Below, one piece after another: positions 10,448 through 22,290 of a stretch of 64,000 bases of DNA. The notes beneath the pieces were generated by a model that had not been told where the DNA came from, searched no databases, and saw nothing but the letters and a program-made list of their open reading frames with translations. Where the stretch lies: NCBI GenBank assembly GCA_933228895.1, contig OW121853.1, positions 79,840,645 to 79,904,644 of the forward strand, given 5' to 3'. How positions within the stretch are numbered: the first letter of the stretch is position 1; each line of letters starts with the position of its first letter. This DNA is from Platycnemis pennipes (lineage: Eukaryota; Arthropoda; Insecta; Odonata; Platycnemididae). The position numbers were made by a program, and so were the translations under genes.

Positions 10448-10726
10448 TGTACCAAATTATATATCACGAAATAAATATAACACTTCCAAAAGTTTTTGCA
10501 TTTACCTAGTCATTTGTTTTAGATTTGGTTGCCGTCACGTATGCCGCTGGAGAACTAGTGAGATGAACGAAACGATGATTTCACGGTTCATTGTTAACGA
10601 ATAATTTAAAGACTTGCTCTTTGATTCGTTGAGATCGAGCTTCAATACAAGGTTAACGAAGTTTTCGTTGGTAACGCAAAAGTCAATATTTATTCGGTGA
10701 GTAACGAAAGATTCAAGACTCGGGCC

Positions 10727-10859
10727 AGTAGTAATTTTGACACTAATACCATGGCATAATATACTGGCTATAAACACTGCCAACTCTTGATTTCGTAAAT
10801 TCTTAAGTTCTCTGAAATTAAATCTAAACAAGGTAAGTATATAATTCGTGCGCGTTTGT
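10727..10859. other. Short unassigned spacer
   Basis: Flank of the Harbinger element; no feature recognised. Confidence 0.3.
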
Positions 10860-11680
10860 CTCACCCGAAGCGTTCACTCCCTGCCTCTGCAATAAGCGAA
10901 GCAAATACCGTCCAACATGTTTAAGCCAGTAAATTGGTTCCATCCCGAAACCGTACTGCTCGCTAATTTCCGCCCCGCGTAGGTACAATTCAGTATCGTT
11001 CCCTCCCTCTCTCCCGACCCATCCTCTCTCGGCCGGAGCCGTATGTCCTGACGACTGGTCACCCACGGCTGGTCACGCCGGGCGCAATCACCCCAAAACG
11101 TATTTTTCCCCTCCTTTTGTCGCAATAGCGTCCCAGTGTCCCGTCAGCCACTGGTACCGACGGCGATCGAACCGAAAGCGCCTCATATCCAACAACGGCG
11201 TGAGCGAGGATCTCATCTCACGTAGGATTCCACCTGAACACTACACACGGAATCGCTCGAAATGGCGACTGAAACCTGCGCACTCCCGAAATTTCATCCT
11301 TCTTACGCCACTCCTCATCTCCTCTATTTTTTTGCGCTCCTCGACCGCGCATCAAGCCTGAAAACTACGGTAGCCTTGTATTAGGAGATCCGCAGTCGTA
11401 AATTTTCTTAATTTCTGCACCCGGTCTCACTACCTCCTAGAAATCATGCCACCAGAAACGTCCTCCAAACGAAACTATCGCCGTGGAAGAGGAGGACCGA
11501 CTGGAGATGGCTTAAGGGTCTCGCATTCGTTAATGCGAGACGAGCGACGATTAAAAAGCGTCCATGAAGGGAGATAAATTGGAGTTATTTCGATACCACG
11601 AGCGTTTCCCCTAGTCTCAAGTTTCCCCAAGCGCGGAATACAAGTGCAAAAGACCTTCGCTTGCATAAGTGGTGCTCCGC
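10860..11680. other. GC/CpG-rich unique-looking island
   Basis: This stretch is clearly richer in G, C and CpG than its neighbours and, unlike the other islands, is not simply polypurine. Short open frames (up to 83 residues) on the minus strand overlap each other and have no domain. Composition is compatible with a promoter-type island or a first exon, but no splice-bounded coding segment could be defended. A perfect hairpin lies at 11518-11541. Confidence 0.4.
11518..11541. repeat. Perfect 10-bp hairpin, 4-nt loop
   Basis: GTCTCGCATT (11518-11527), loop CGTT, AATGCGAGAC (11532-11541). The stem is perfect. No U-run follows, so it is not a Pol III terminator. Role unknown. Confidence 0.7.
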
Positions 11681-12869
11681 ACGATTATAGGGGCCTCAAA
11701 CATTTTGAAAGATGGAAAATATAGTTACTAGCCTCTTACTATTCAACATGAAAAAGTAGTATGAGAGGCCATGCTACTTGAATGAATCGTGATCTAACAA
11801 AGACCGGAAATTATTTTTTGAGACATGTTGGAAGCTGCAAGCGTAATGAACTTGATGGATAGACACAAAAAATAATGATTAACCGTAACAGTGTGGTATC
11901 AGAAAGTAATATTTGCTCATATGGACCGCTATAAATCCATTAATGGTGTACACATAATTAAGCATTCATAATGCCACAGTTTTAGGAAATATTACAACGT
12001 ATATTTTTTTACGGGAATGATTCGAGTTGGCAGAATAACAGCAACTATAACTATTTCTGAAACACTTATAATAGACGTAACGAAGTAAAACTACTTTACC
12101 AAACATTTTAAAGATACAGTAGAACATAGAATAATTACAGAGACCTTCATACAGAATTGTGATTTAAAATTAATGGAGTGAATAACTAACATTAATAGCA
12201 CGTGAAAAAAGTCAATGATAAGCATAATTAGATATGATTATATTATAAGCTAACAAAAAGTAAAATTAAAGTTATTGTTAACACCAGCAGTCTCTGTAAA
12301 AAATGTGTTTTCTCCCAGTTCTATTACGTTGTTCATTTAATTTTAGACGCCCAAGCACCATTATAATTTCTTTAAATTAAGTAACACAACATTCTACGCT
12401 GCTGTATCTGAAAAATCAGTAATTTCATTGGGTAATTATCATGGACTACTATGAAAAAGCTAAAGAGAAAAAAATGTATTTTATTTGATGCTTTAGCCAA
12501 AGTTTACGGCTGATGGATGTGAAAGATGAGATTAAACATATCTAAAATATATGAGCTACAACTACTCGCGTTTATTTGCACGTATTAGTTTACTAACGAA
12601 ATATTTATGCACCAAATATCACGACCAAGCGATTAGTTATTTTTTCAAGCTAAAAAATTTCGTTCCCTTGCACATCCATGAAAAATCATTGTATCTGAAA
12701 ATAGATTAGTGAAAGAGAAATGTTTAAAATCAATCGATTCAGTCTTATTTTCAAGCGTAAAAAAATAATTCCACGGGTGAAACTTCAAGAAAACGTGGTT
12801 CGAAATATTGGAGATTCCAAGAAACCTCTGCCACTAAAACCTTTATGTCGCCATCTCCGAAATTGGGCC
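11681..12869. other. Unassigned AT-rich non-coding DNA
   Basis: Strongly AT-rich with dense stops in all frames. No repeat or gene signature seen. Confidence 0.5.
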
Positions 12870-13770
12870 GAAAGAGAGATCAGAATGTGATGTCATTAAC
12901 CCTTCACTGACAATCTCTTTCGGCTAGGAGGCGAACCCCTCATGCGAGATACGTTTCGGCTGCTAATGACCGCCAAGAAGGGCGCATTGTCCGACCAGTG
13001 AGCTTCAGTCCATCGCCCAACCGTCCTGGCACGGGCGCTAATAACAATTTGAGGCGAATCGTTTAATTAAACCCCACCCACTCCGCCCCCTTTGACCCCA
13101 TCCACTCTCTCTCCCTCTCTCTACTTCCAACCTTATCTACGGGCATCTCAAACGTCCAAAAGCTCCTTAAGGTCGTCCTCTCATGAAAACCCAGCCCTTT
13201 CCTGCATTTGAGACACTTATCTGATGTCATCTTTCAGAGATGAAGGGAGAGAAGGAGAGAGAGAGAAGTCTCTTCCCCACTCGACTGGTGATGTCCGGAC
13301 GTGAGGTCTGAGAGGTAGGAACTGTGGAAGGGGTCTAGATGGCCGGTGGCATGGGCAGAAAGGAGAATTTGAGGCTGGAAGGGGGTTGGAGATAATACCG
13401 CCGCTGAGGTGACATGAGGATTAAGAGGGAGAGGGTAAAGGGTTGGCGGCAGGAGAGAGAAAGAGATAGCGAGAGACAGAAAATGAGCAAGGTCATGCCA
13501 AGGTATGAATGGCCGACGGAGGAAATTCTGCTGGCGTAAATGAGTAAGGCCAGTTCTGCAAGGAGAGGGAGGTTAGTGGATGGCTGGTTCTTCGGGACGA
13601 GTGCCGAGGAAGGAAATGAGGAGGACTTGGAAATGAGATGAGAGACGTCACGTCCGATGAAAGTGAGAGGGCGGGCAAAATAAAAGGAAAGTCAGTGGGA
13701 ATAAGGTATGCTTTTAGGATGATCCAGGTGTAGGAAAAAAGTGGGAAATGAATGTGAGAATTTGCATCTA
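12870..13770. other. GC-rich, strand-asymmetric island
   Basis: Pyrimidine-rich on the plus strand around 13070-13210, then purine-rich from about 13230 to 13760 with GAGAGA runs. The 103-residue minus-strand frame (13493-13804) is a serine/proline/leucine-rich by-product of the purine tract and has no domain. Not called as a gene. Confidence 0.5.
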
Positions 13771-13924
13771 TATCCATCTTATGGGTACTAATTCTTAAAT
13801 CCATTGTTCATAATGGTCTTGGTTTTTTTTAAGTAGTCTAATTTTTTTAAATGATAACTGCATAAGATATATGGCACCGTTTAACATAAAATTTTTATCG
13901 TTTGACAACCACAACAGCCATACA

Positions 13925-13995
13925 TGATACGGGAGTCGAACGCGTACCCTTAGGATTGTCAGGCCAGCCCATTAACGTCCTGACTACCATGGCCG
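13925..13995 (-). repeat. tRNA-like SINE head (fragment)
   Basis: On the minus strand TGGTAGTCAGG (13979-13989) and GTTCGACTCCC (13931-13941) occupy box A and box B positions. The stretch between them is compatible with a degenerate tRNA anticodon arm. No closed acceptor stem is evident, so it is read as the head of a tRNA-derived SINE. Confidence 0.5.
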
Positions 13996-14204
13996 TACCT
14001 ACTAACCAAGCAACCTCAAGGGTGAAGCCAGGGGCGAATAATGACCTAACTCTAGTAAAACACATTCATGGTTAGAGTAATACTAAATTAGTTTAAATAA
14101 CTAATATCATGAGCTTCAAACTCAAAAATTTTCCCTTTTTACACGAAATGCAAGGAGATCCATAAAAAAAGTATACGTACACGATTAGTATTTAGAATTT
14201 TATG

Positions 14205-14540
14205 CTGAATTTGGTTATAGGGTTGATTGGCTGGCTAGAGAACCGGCTTCCCAGTTTCAGGGGCCCGGTTCAATGCCTTAGAGTGTCAGAGATATTCAGT
14301 GTCTGTCTCCACCTGAATGCCGCGTGGAGAACACTTCTAATGTGGTGCTCCATCCGTTGGACAAACCGTGGAAACTTCGGCTCATTTCACTAAGAATAGT
14401 CTAAGGCCAACAACGGGTTTCTCTACACCCTTACAGGGTTCCCACAAAGGTTCCTATCTATATTCAATTATTCGCAATAACTAAATGTTGCAAATGACAG
14501 TAATTTTCGGTTGTATCCCCCGAATAACTAACTTATTTAC
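14205..14540 (+). repeat. tRNA-derived SINE, copy A
   Basis: Box A-like TGGCTAGAGAACCGG (14232-14246) and box B-like GGTTCAATGCC (14267-14277) are followed by the family body: a CCGTTGGAC block, CCGTGG, then CTAAGGCCAACAACGGG and TTTCTCTACACCC, and an end near CCCCGAATAAC. The same blocks in the same order occur in the copy at 14765-15098. The 63-residue open frame here is a by-product. No target-site duplication was found. Confidence 0.75.
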
Positions 14541-14749
14541 GCTGGCATGCCGATAAAGCACAAAAATCTAAATTTTCTATCCAAAAATATTTCTCCTAAT
14601 CTCGGTTTCAATTATTATTCTCCCTTTTTTCCGCAAAAAGGTGATACAGATATTATGCATATCTGTTCTGCACTTAATTGCATCTTTATGATATAACCAT
14701 ATATATATGGTACACAGTGAATTTCAATATACACATAACTTTAGACAGG

Positions 14750-15113
14750 GGTGTCCATCTTTAGACAAAGGTGGCTAGAGTACAGGCCTCCCATCCCGAG
14801 AGCCCGGGTTCGATTACCGGCAGTGGCGGATTTTTCAGTGGCAAACCGATCCCTACTTGAGTGCCTAGTGGAGGGAATTTCATGTTCAGTACTCCGTCCG
14901 TCGGATTAGACGTTAAGCCGTGGTCCCCTTGGCGCCTGTCGTTAAGAGCAGACTAATGCCGAGGCCGGGTTTCTCTCCACCCTTCCTCCGTTCCCCGAAC
15001 ACTCCTGCCATTGCCCAATTACCCACCTGTCCTAAATGGCGCAAATAACCACAGCTATCGGTCGCCTTCCCTAAATAGCATTACAAAATAAAATAATAGG
15101 TGTCCATCTTTAG
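14750..15113 (+). repeat. tRNA-derived SINE, copy B, with perfect 15-bp target-site duplication
   Basis: GGTGTCCATCTTTAG occurs at 14750-14764 and again, without mismatch, at 15099-15113, bounding a 334-bp insertion (14765-15098). The insertion has a tRNA-like head with box A-like TGGCTAGAGTACAGG (14772-14786) and box B GGTTCGATTAC (14807-14817), a body with CCGTCGGATTAGACG, CCGTGGTCCCCTTGGCGCC and CCGGGTTTCTCTCCACCC, and an A-rich 3' tail. A 15-bp duplication and an A-rich tail are the marks of LINE-mediated retrotransposition. The perfect duplication suggests this is the youngest SINE in the window, so it sets the family boundaries. Confidence 0.9.
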
Positions 15114-15299
15114 CTTCTGCAGATTATTTACTTTGTACTTCAACCTATTATTTTATTTGGACTCCCAAACGAATACTTTTAATAATTTGGACGCAACGAT
15201 AAACCTATCCTAACACCTTTCCACAAACCTAACTTCTCTCCGTTGCACAGTATCTAAATATGACATCAAATTTATTTTTCTCTATTAATATTTGAGATT
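15114..15299. other. Unassigned spacer
   Basis: AT-rich sequence between SINE B and the next island; nothing recognised. Confidence 0.4.
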
Positions 15300-15660
15300 G
15301 AAAAATGAAATATCACGGACAGTTGACGGCGGCGAGGAGCAAAAATATTTTCACGCAGGAGTTGAAAGAGGAACGAGTAGGAAATTGCTCGGATGACGGA
15401 GGAGAATTGCGGGTTGGAAGAAGGAAGGGTATACAGCGACGAAGATGGTATGAGGATGGGTGAAGCCGGTGTTGAGATGGGGCGAGAAAACGAGGTGGGA
15501 AAGAATGGTCCACGGACGCAGTGGAAGGAGGTGGAAATGAGACGAAGCGCAGTAATGCGGAGACGAGGGGGGAAGGGGGGAGGTATAGGTCGAGGGTGAG
15601 AGGATAAAGGGCGGAAGTTGGTCGCAATGGAGATTCCAACCATTGGGTTAATTATCTTTG
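15300..15660. other. Polypurine GC-rich island
   Basis: The plus strand is G/A-rich. Three overlapping frames (68-123 residues) on both strands are compositional: R/E/G/M-rich on one strand, S/P/L/F-rich on the other. No domain or splice structure was found. Confidence 0.5.
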
Positions 15661-16939
15661 CGTCGGGCCGTTAGCCTACACGCCGGACGAAGAGCGTTCT
15701 TTCTTCTCCTCTGGACACTCCATTTTTAACAACCGCTCTTAACCAACAGGTACCACAACCGCTAAGGTGTCGGTTTCATCGCGAGTATATATGGGATGAT
15801 AGAGGAGAAGATTTTCTAAAAACGAAGTAATATAAATTTTGCGTCAGCATCATATACGCTGCCTGTGTTTGAGCAGATATGAGTAGCCTCACATCTGCTT
15901 TGTGCAATTTGTGAACCATTTTATGCAAACATACAGGTTAGCAATGCGTGATGTGGTTTAATGTTCAGGTAAGTAATATGCATTAACCTTTTAAACAGGA
16001 ACATATGGCCGAAAGGATTATTTCAGAGTCAAAACACAGTCAGCTCCAAAAAACATTATTACAAAATTATGACCGTAAGAATAACTCAACAGATATGCTT
16101 CATACACTATACAATACCTAAACCCGAATGGTTATAACAAGATCTTCGTACGAGTTACAATAGACTATACTACGTTCGAATTCTCTGAAATAGTATAATA
16201 AGCATTTCTAAACTGTTAAATGCACAATTAATAATAGCATCGCGGCTAAATTCTCAGTGCTATGACTACAATCAATTGCCGGTCAGTGTGTGCTCTTTTG
16301 GGCAAAATCTCTTACGAATCTAGATGGTGACGTTTCCTCTCAAACACGCAATTGCGCAGACGTTTTGAGAAGAAAACCAAAAGCTATTTTTGTTATGGCA
16401 TCCAATAATACCGTTACCTCTCAGAGACCAAATGATTTGTGTTTCAATAATGAAGGTTGACCGCAGGTTATGAAAAATAAAGGAGAATGTATTAAGACAA
16501 GCCTGAAAATACATATTAATATATGTAGGAAAAGATAAACGGGAAAGTTTAATATGTTAACAAAGAAGAAAAAACTTTGGACTGATTTTTCATCGCACTA
16601 CTTAATGAAACGAGAGTTAAGGAAGGAAAATTCATCAACACCGCTAGAGACAGAATCGTAGGAGATCTTTATAGTGAAGCAACCTATTAATACCTGGATA
16701 AAGCGTAGAATAAGAAAAATACAGTACTATATAGTGTTCCGTTGAAATCTGTGCGACTAGATTATAATTTTAATTGAGGCATCATTGGATGCTTGAAGGA
16801 AAAAACACAAATGGTTGAAAAGAAAAACGATAACACAAGCTACCGCAAACAAGGTTTAGACTGAAGAAAACGTCCACCACGAAATATTTCATTCTTTTCG
16901 CCTCTTGCGAAAAATACTCTCAAGTCCAATGAAAATCAT
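15661..16939. other. Unassigned non-coding DNA
   Basis: AT-rich; short frames only. No repeat family recognised. Confidence 0.45.
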
Positions 16940-18370
16940 AACATTCATTAATCACCGGGGTAATTCCGCCTTCCACGCGCACTCCCCACCGCAGCTGGAC
17001 ATTAAGGGGCTCTGATCAGTGGCGTAGGAGAAGGAAAGGGATAAGTCGAGAGACGGCGAGGATCTGTGGAACACTCGAGCCACCAAATGAAAGATGAACT
17101 CCTCTCGGGTAGTCGTGGGCTTTCTTCACCCGATCCCACGGACTGCCTCGCTTTAATCGCAATAAACACTAAAGGGATATATATTGGACGGGAAGGACGG
17201 ATACGCAGACACACACATGAGATGGAACGCCTCGTACACAGAGAGAACCTCGTGAGGGAAACCGCCAAGAGGAGTTCCAGAAAACTATGAAATACGATCT
17301 ATCTTCCGGCACGGAGTCGGGTGGAGAAATTAATGGGAGGAAAAATGGGGTGGGAGAAGAAGGATGAGTAAGCGAGGGACAGGGTGGAGGGAAAGCACAA
17401 GGATTAACGCCGAGGTTGGATTTTTTGGCGCGTACGTAGAGGGGCAGAGCCGGTTGAGTGGTCGGGGTAGTAGTTTTTTTTTCCTTTTTTCTCCCCTTAA
17501 TTCCTCCCCTCTGTGATATCCATGCATCCATCTCCGTTTACCCCCTTTCCCGACGGGAGTGCCACGTTGAAGAGGATAGGAGGGTTCTGAAAAAAAGGGA
17601 GAGAGAGAAGAGACGGGCGGAGAACCTACGGTCGCAAGTGGAGAGGAGGTGATCCTGTGCGTTCTGTGAGAATCAAAGAGCCGGATTTTTTTAGCGCAAT
17701 TGTAGTCACGGGTGAGGTTAAGAGAGGTATGTAGGTCAACCAATCTATGCGCTTGGTTGGGTGAGGGCCATGCACTTGTGAATGGAGCGATAAAAGGAGA
17801 TAGCGAGAGATATGAGAGCGACGGATAGAGAGAGGGAATTGAGATGGGTGACCCGTAAATCCTCGATTCATACCCCATTTTTTCATAAAAAAGGGGCGAG
17901 AGATTAGGTACATATTACGTACACATGCCACCGCGTAGGTATATGCAAACGTAAATATATATACTCAGGCCCACCCCAAGGGTATATATGTGCCCGAGCG
18001 TGGGCATAGGTACTGTTCGAAGAGGGACCGGGTGCCCCACAAGCCCATGCGCTTCGCCCATCCGAAACGAAAAGATAAAAAAAGGAAACATCGCTGTTTC
18101 ATTTTATCTGGATCAACACCTCGTGATGCACTGCCTGGGCCTTCGGGATATTTGTGTTGGCGCGGAAACGAGAAGGTGTTCGCCATGCGATGGAGAGACG
18201 CGCGGCGGAGCTGAAATAACATCATCCCGTGCTGCCCGATAATTTCAGGGTTTTTACTGCAAGAATAGCAGGATTTTCGCCCTTCCGTGTTCGCTCCCAA
18301 CAACATCATTTTTAAAATCCTCGTCCGGGTGGAATCGTACTCATAGCGAAAAAAAGCATTAATACCCATT
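16940..18370. other. Long polypurine-rich island
   Basis: Mostly G/A-rich plus strand from 17020 to 17870, interrupted by a C/T-rich patch at about 17465-17560, then a mixed GC-rich part at 17970-18370. Minus-strand frames of 182, 120, 101 and 134 residues overlap each other and are S/P/L-rich or undifferentiated. I see no conserved domain, no signal peptide and no consistent single frame, so none is called as a gene. Confidence 0.5.
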
Positions 18371-21300
18371 AGGAATCAAGACAGGGGAGCAGGAATCGTA
18401 TTATCTTAGGAAAAAAAATGAGTTAGCTAAAAGGGCTTGTATCAGCGAATTCCTGGGATAATGTCCACACAATGTTGGCAAAATACGGTCATGCGGATTA
18501 TCCCAATGGGCGAAATCATTCCAAAAATGTACTAACCTGAAATAATAGGAACATCAGTGGCTCGGTGATTTTGGAGTGAGGCATAAAATATAGTGATTTT
18601 TTAGCCAAATTCATAGACTAAACAGTATATGTTATTAATGTCTATATATACTTGCTACCCTACGAGTCAATTTGAAGATATATGGCAGTGATGGATGAAA
18701 CTATTACCAAACAAGCACTACACTATATTTCTACAACGTTTATAAAAGTATGCATATGTAAGTATATGAAATAATCCTGATAAATTAACGGTAGATGCAT
18801 ATTTATGTATTCAGATTCAATGTTCATGTTACAAATCAATCAATTAAGGAACGAATAGGCTAAATGGATGAGGTAACCTCTTTCCAGCCCAACGAAAAGG
18901 GCCGAATCGTTGAACTGGCGAAAAGCCGCTGATGCTGAACCTGTTCATCCTTCAGGGGCTTCAAAATACGCTTGAAATGTTAGTTCTCCGTAAATCAAAC
19001 AAGACTAGGTAATAATGAGAGAATAAAATTTCAAACAAATTTTTAAAGATGAGCCAACACTGATGCCTATTTTCTCAATGCTCTTTCATCATTATCCATT
19101 AATCCCTGCTGTACCCATCTTCCTGAATGCCTTTGATGGTGAACGTTACCTGTGCTCATCGCCGTCTCTCATAGCTAACGATCAGTCCAATCTACATCTA
19201 TTAAAAATGAGTAAAATTCACACAAATACCTCTTCAACTGCTACAGTGAATTACTATTCTACTGTGTAAATCCTCCCTAATTTTTTAAAATAATTGCAAA
19301 AAGAAATCGGCATGATTCCTTTCAAAATTAGCACCATAGCGTCGGAATTGGATGAATTTTTATTTGAATAGTAATAATTTACTTATTTACATTCTAGCCA
19401 AAGATTATACATTTTAGAAAAATATTTAAATCATGAGTGACAGTGTCCTTCATTGCCAGCCTTTTACATACGTCGAGAGCAATAGCAGCTAAATATGTAC
19501 CGTACTGATGACCGAGTGATAAGTTAAATTCACGTACCGCCTCTCATTAAGCAGGATAAAGGTACCTATGTTTTTCGTTTTTCTTGTTCTCCACAAATGT
19601 GATTGAGAAACGATAAAATGGTCTATTCCGTAAGAGAAATAAATTCACAATAAAATGTTAACACCCAAAAATACTGATTCAAACTCACGGGATACGAATA
19701 TTTATAATGCAATACGACATATTTTGAATCAGTACATTTTATGAGCTAATTATTTTTGACCTAATAATGGTGGTACCTTACTCTTGTTAAAGTACCTCAA
19801 ACAGGGTTAACCCACAAGATCGGTGATCCCAAAGGGTATTCTGTTTTGGAAGAAAAAAACCTGATTATCCAGGGATATCACTCTTAATATACGTGCAGGC
19901 AAATAAAGAAAAACATGATACCCTCTACTTTACATCCCCTGAAATGCAATTAGGTGCGTTTCGGCATCGTAAGTTTGTTGGTGTTACGGAAAAATGGTCC
20001 TTTCATTTATTCTTGCCAACAATAAGGCGAAAAGAAGGGAATTCTCCATCTTGGATCGTGCTCCATACGAATAAACGACTCGAAATGCAGGTACGACTCT
20101 ATGAGCTGAATATAGCAGTTCTTTGACTCTAGCATAATGGCTGCTTTTCTTTGCTGTAGTGAAACATGACGATTACTTTCAAAATGTTCCAAGAATATTG
20201 TTGAAATTACATTGTTTCCGGCAATTCCTAATAGTAGTAGGTATAAAATATCTTTCATTACGGATACGTTAGAATGTCACTAGAATATACATACAACTAA
20301 AATGCATTAAAGAATAAGTCAGTACCTCAAAAGATTAAGCGTATTCTTACGAAATTTTTAGCCAAAATACTGAGTAGCACAGGGTATGATTCAGCTCCGG
20401 TGATTGGAATAAAAAGTAACGCGTCAAATGTAAAGTTACATGGCAGGATTTTGAATCGTTAATGCCAATTTACTCTATCTATTTCCACCACTGGCATTAT
20501 AAAAACACTAAAATGTGCTCTAGAGTGGTTTAATTTTACACCAGAGTTCTTATATCATGACGGAGAAGAGAATAAATATATGAAAGAAATGTAGGGAGAG
20601 CGAATTAAAAAGCCATATTGGAGCACATGAAAGAAAGAAATTCAATGAGAAATAATTTGGTACGAGCATAAGAAAAGAAGTACATCAATAACAAAAATGC
20701 TCTCTTAGGATATTCAAAGAATATTATGAAAGGTAGTTGTTGACTAAATTATGAGAGAGTGTTTTAATTTCTGGGGGCATAATTCAGGGCTAAAAAAATA
20801 AAGCAGTACTAAAAAGATACCGATACGGTCGGAATACATGCAAGCAAGGGAGAGTAAATGAAGCATTGCTAATGATAAAAGGGCATGTTAGAAGTACGCT
20901 ACAAGATGTTTCGAAGTTATTCAAGTTTGCAGTTGAATAACTGTTTGGTGTGGGTCCCTGGGAAACTCATGACGCCGTTAAAAAGTTGGCATATAAAATT
21001 CTAAATGAAAATTTCATGTTCAGACGAGACATTAAATTCCTTAAAAAATGACATGTAAATTAAAAGCACAGGAGTAAGAGGTGAATGGTAGGGAAGCTTG
21101 AAGTACACTTGGGGAAAGTGCTCACTTTGATGTGAAAACATAAAAACTGTTGGGATGGAAAAAGATTTATAAAATGATACTTCAGACGCCTTGAAGCATG
21201 AAGGTTTTTGAGTGTAATTCGAGGAAAACAGGTTCCGAGCAACGAGCTAAAGGGAGGACGAAGAGTTGGTGGACATTTTAAGAGAAGTTACACAAAAGAA

Positions 21301-21899
21301 CGTCATAATCTGACTCGAGGATTTTCATCTGGTTGACTGCTTTATCTCATAAAATTTGGCTTCTTGAAATAAAAACTCTTTCCATTAGACAACTGAGACA
21401 TTTTTAAGTTGGTAAAACTTGAGATATAAGGATAATATTGAGTTGAAAATAATACAAAATGCATGAAATTTTGAAAGGAGTAATTTATCTGAAACAAGCA
21501 TTCGTTAAATATATATATCTGAACCTCTTTTCTCAACCTCTTAAAACGAAGGAATTGCTAAATGGGTCATAAAACAAACGTTAAAGGAAGATTAACTTCG
21601 TTAAGGAAATTGAATACGCAAGCGCCATATAGTTTAAATCAAAAAGCTAAGATAACATCAATGACCGGTAAACAAAACCCGACATCGCTGGGTTGGCGGC
21701 TTTATTGCAGTTGGTTAAACCTCATAGCAAAATAACCATCAAAGGAAACAAAAAATTGTCGCACGCATTCGTTGCAGGGTATCATTGGACTAAAATTCTA
21801 AAATAAACCAAACATTCCCATCCTAGGCGCTGGGAAAGTTGTAAAATTGCAAAAAAATTTAAAGGAGTAAATAAAATACACGGACTTGGTACGCCAAGT
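18371..21899. other. Unassigned AT-rich non-coding DNA
   Basis: About 3.5 kb with short frames only (up to 83 residues, at 20007-20258 minus). None is recognised and no clear repeat family was seen. Confidence 0.5.
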
Positions 21900-22223
21900 G
21901 GATGTAAAAATGAATTTCTTGAACCTTTTTTCAGGGTAAGCGCAGCTCTATCACCGCCTAACGAGATGGCTTGAAAATGGAGTGGAGCTGATGGCTTGGG
22001 TGATAACAGGCAGCGAGGTGGGTCCTCTACTTCTGTGGGCTAGATTCCCAGCATGAACATTCCAAGTCAAATGACGCCTCTCTCTAAATGAGCCGCCTAA
22101 GTATACGAACACCACAGCAGCGGTTCGGAGCACATCGATATGCAGTCAAGTCATTTTACGTGGAATCTCTCCACAATATAGAGTAGACGTCGAGACCATT
22201 AGCTGAGACTCTCTAGACAAATC
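21900..22223. other. Weak SINE-like segment
   Basis: Higher GC than its flanks, with GGGCTAGATTCCC near 22037, which resembles a box B. The SINE body blocks of the copies at 14.2-15.1 kb were not found. Left unassigned. Confidence 0.2.
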
Positions 22224-22290
22224 ACATCTACATATACATATACGCAATACCCTGCATACCACCGCGAGAAAGAGTGGCAGGGGATTAAGA
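22224..22290 (+). repeat. Dispersed hairpin repeat, copy 2
   Basis: Carries CATCTACAT, ACGCAATACCCTGCA, CCACCGCGAG and GTGGCAGGGG in the same order as the other copies. The 5' side is lengthened by a second ACATAT unit. The hairpin halves CCCTG/CAGGG are retained. Confidence 0.75.

Larger units (their letters stand above)
9759..10726 (+). mobile_element. Decayed PIF/Harbinger DNA transposon
   Basis: Terminal inverted repeats at 9759-9784 and 10701-10726 match at 23 of 26 positions (shared core TTGAATCTTTCGTTAC; ends GGCTC and GGCCC). Both subterminal regions are crowded with TTCGTTA/TAACGAA motifs in either orientation, as expected of transposase-binding subterminal repeats. Between them lie two fragments of a Harbinger-type DDE nuclease. 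The element is about 970 bp, far shorter than autonomous Harbingers (usually several kb, with a nuclease and a Myb-like protein), so it is internally deleted. The usual 3-bp TWA target duplication is not clear at the present ends. Confidence 0.7.

Noticed and set aside
12930..12975. Minus-strand GCAGCCGAAACGTATC resembling a hammerhead 3' half
   Set aside because: No CUGANGA element at the right place and only a weak stem.
17330..17878. 182-residue minus-strand frame
   Set aside because: Low-complexity product of a G/A-rich tract with several competing frames and no motif.
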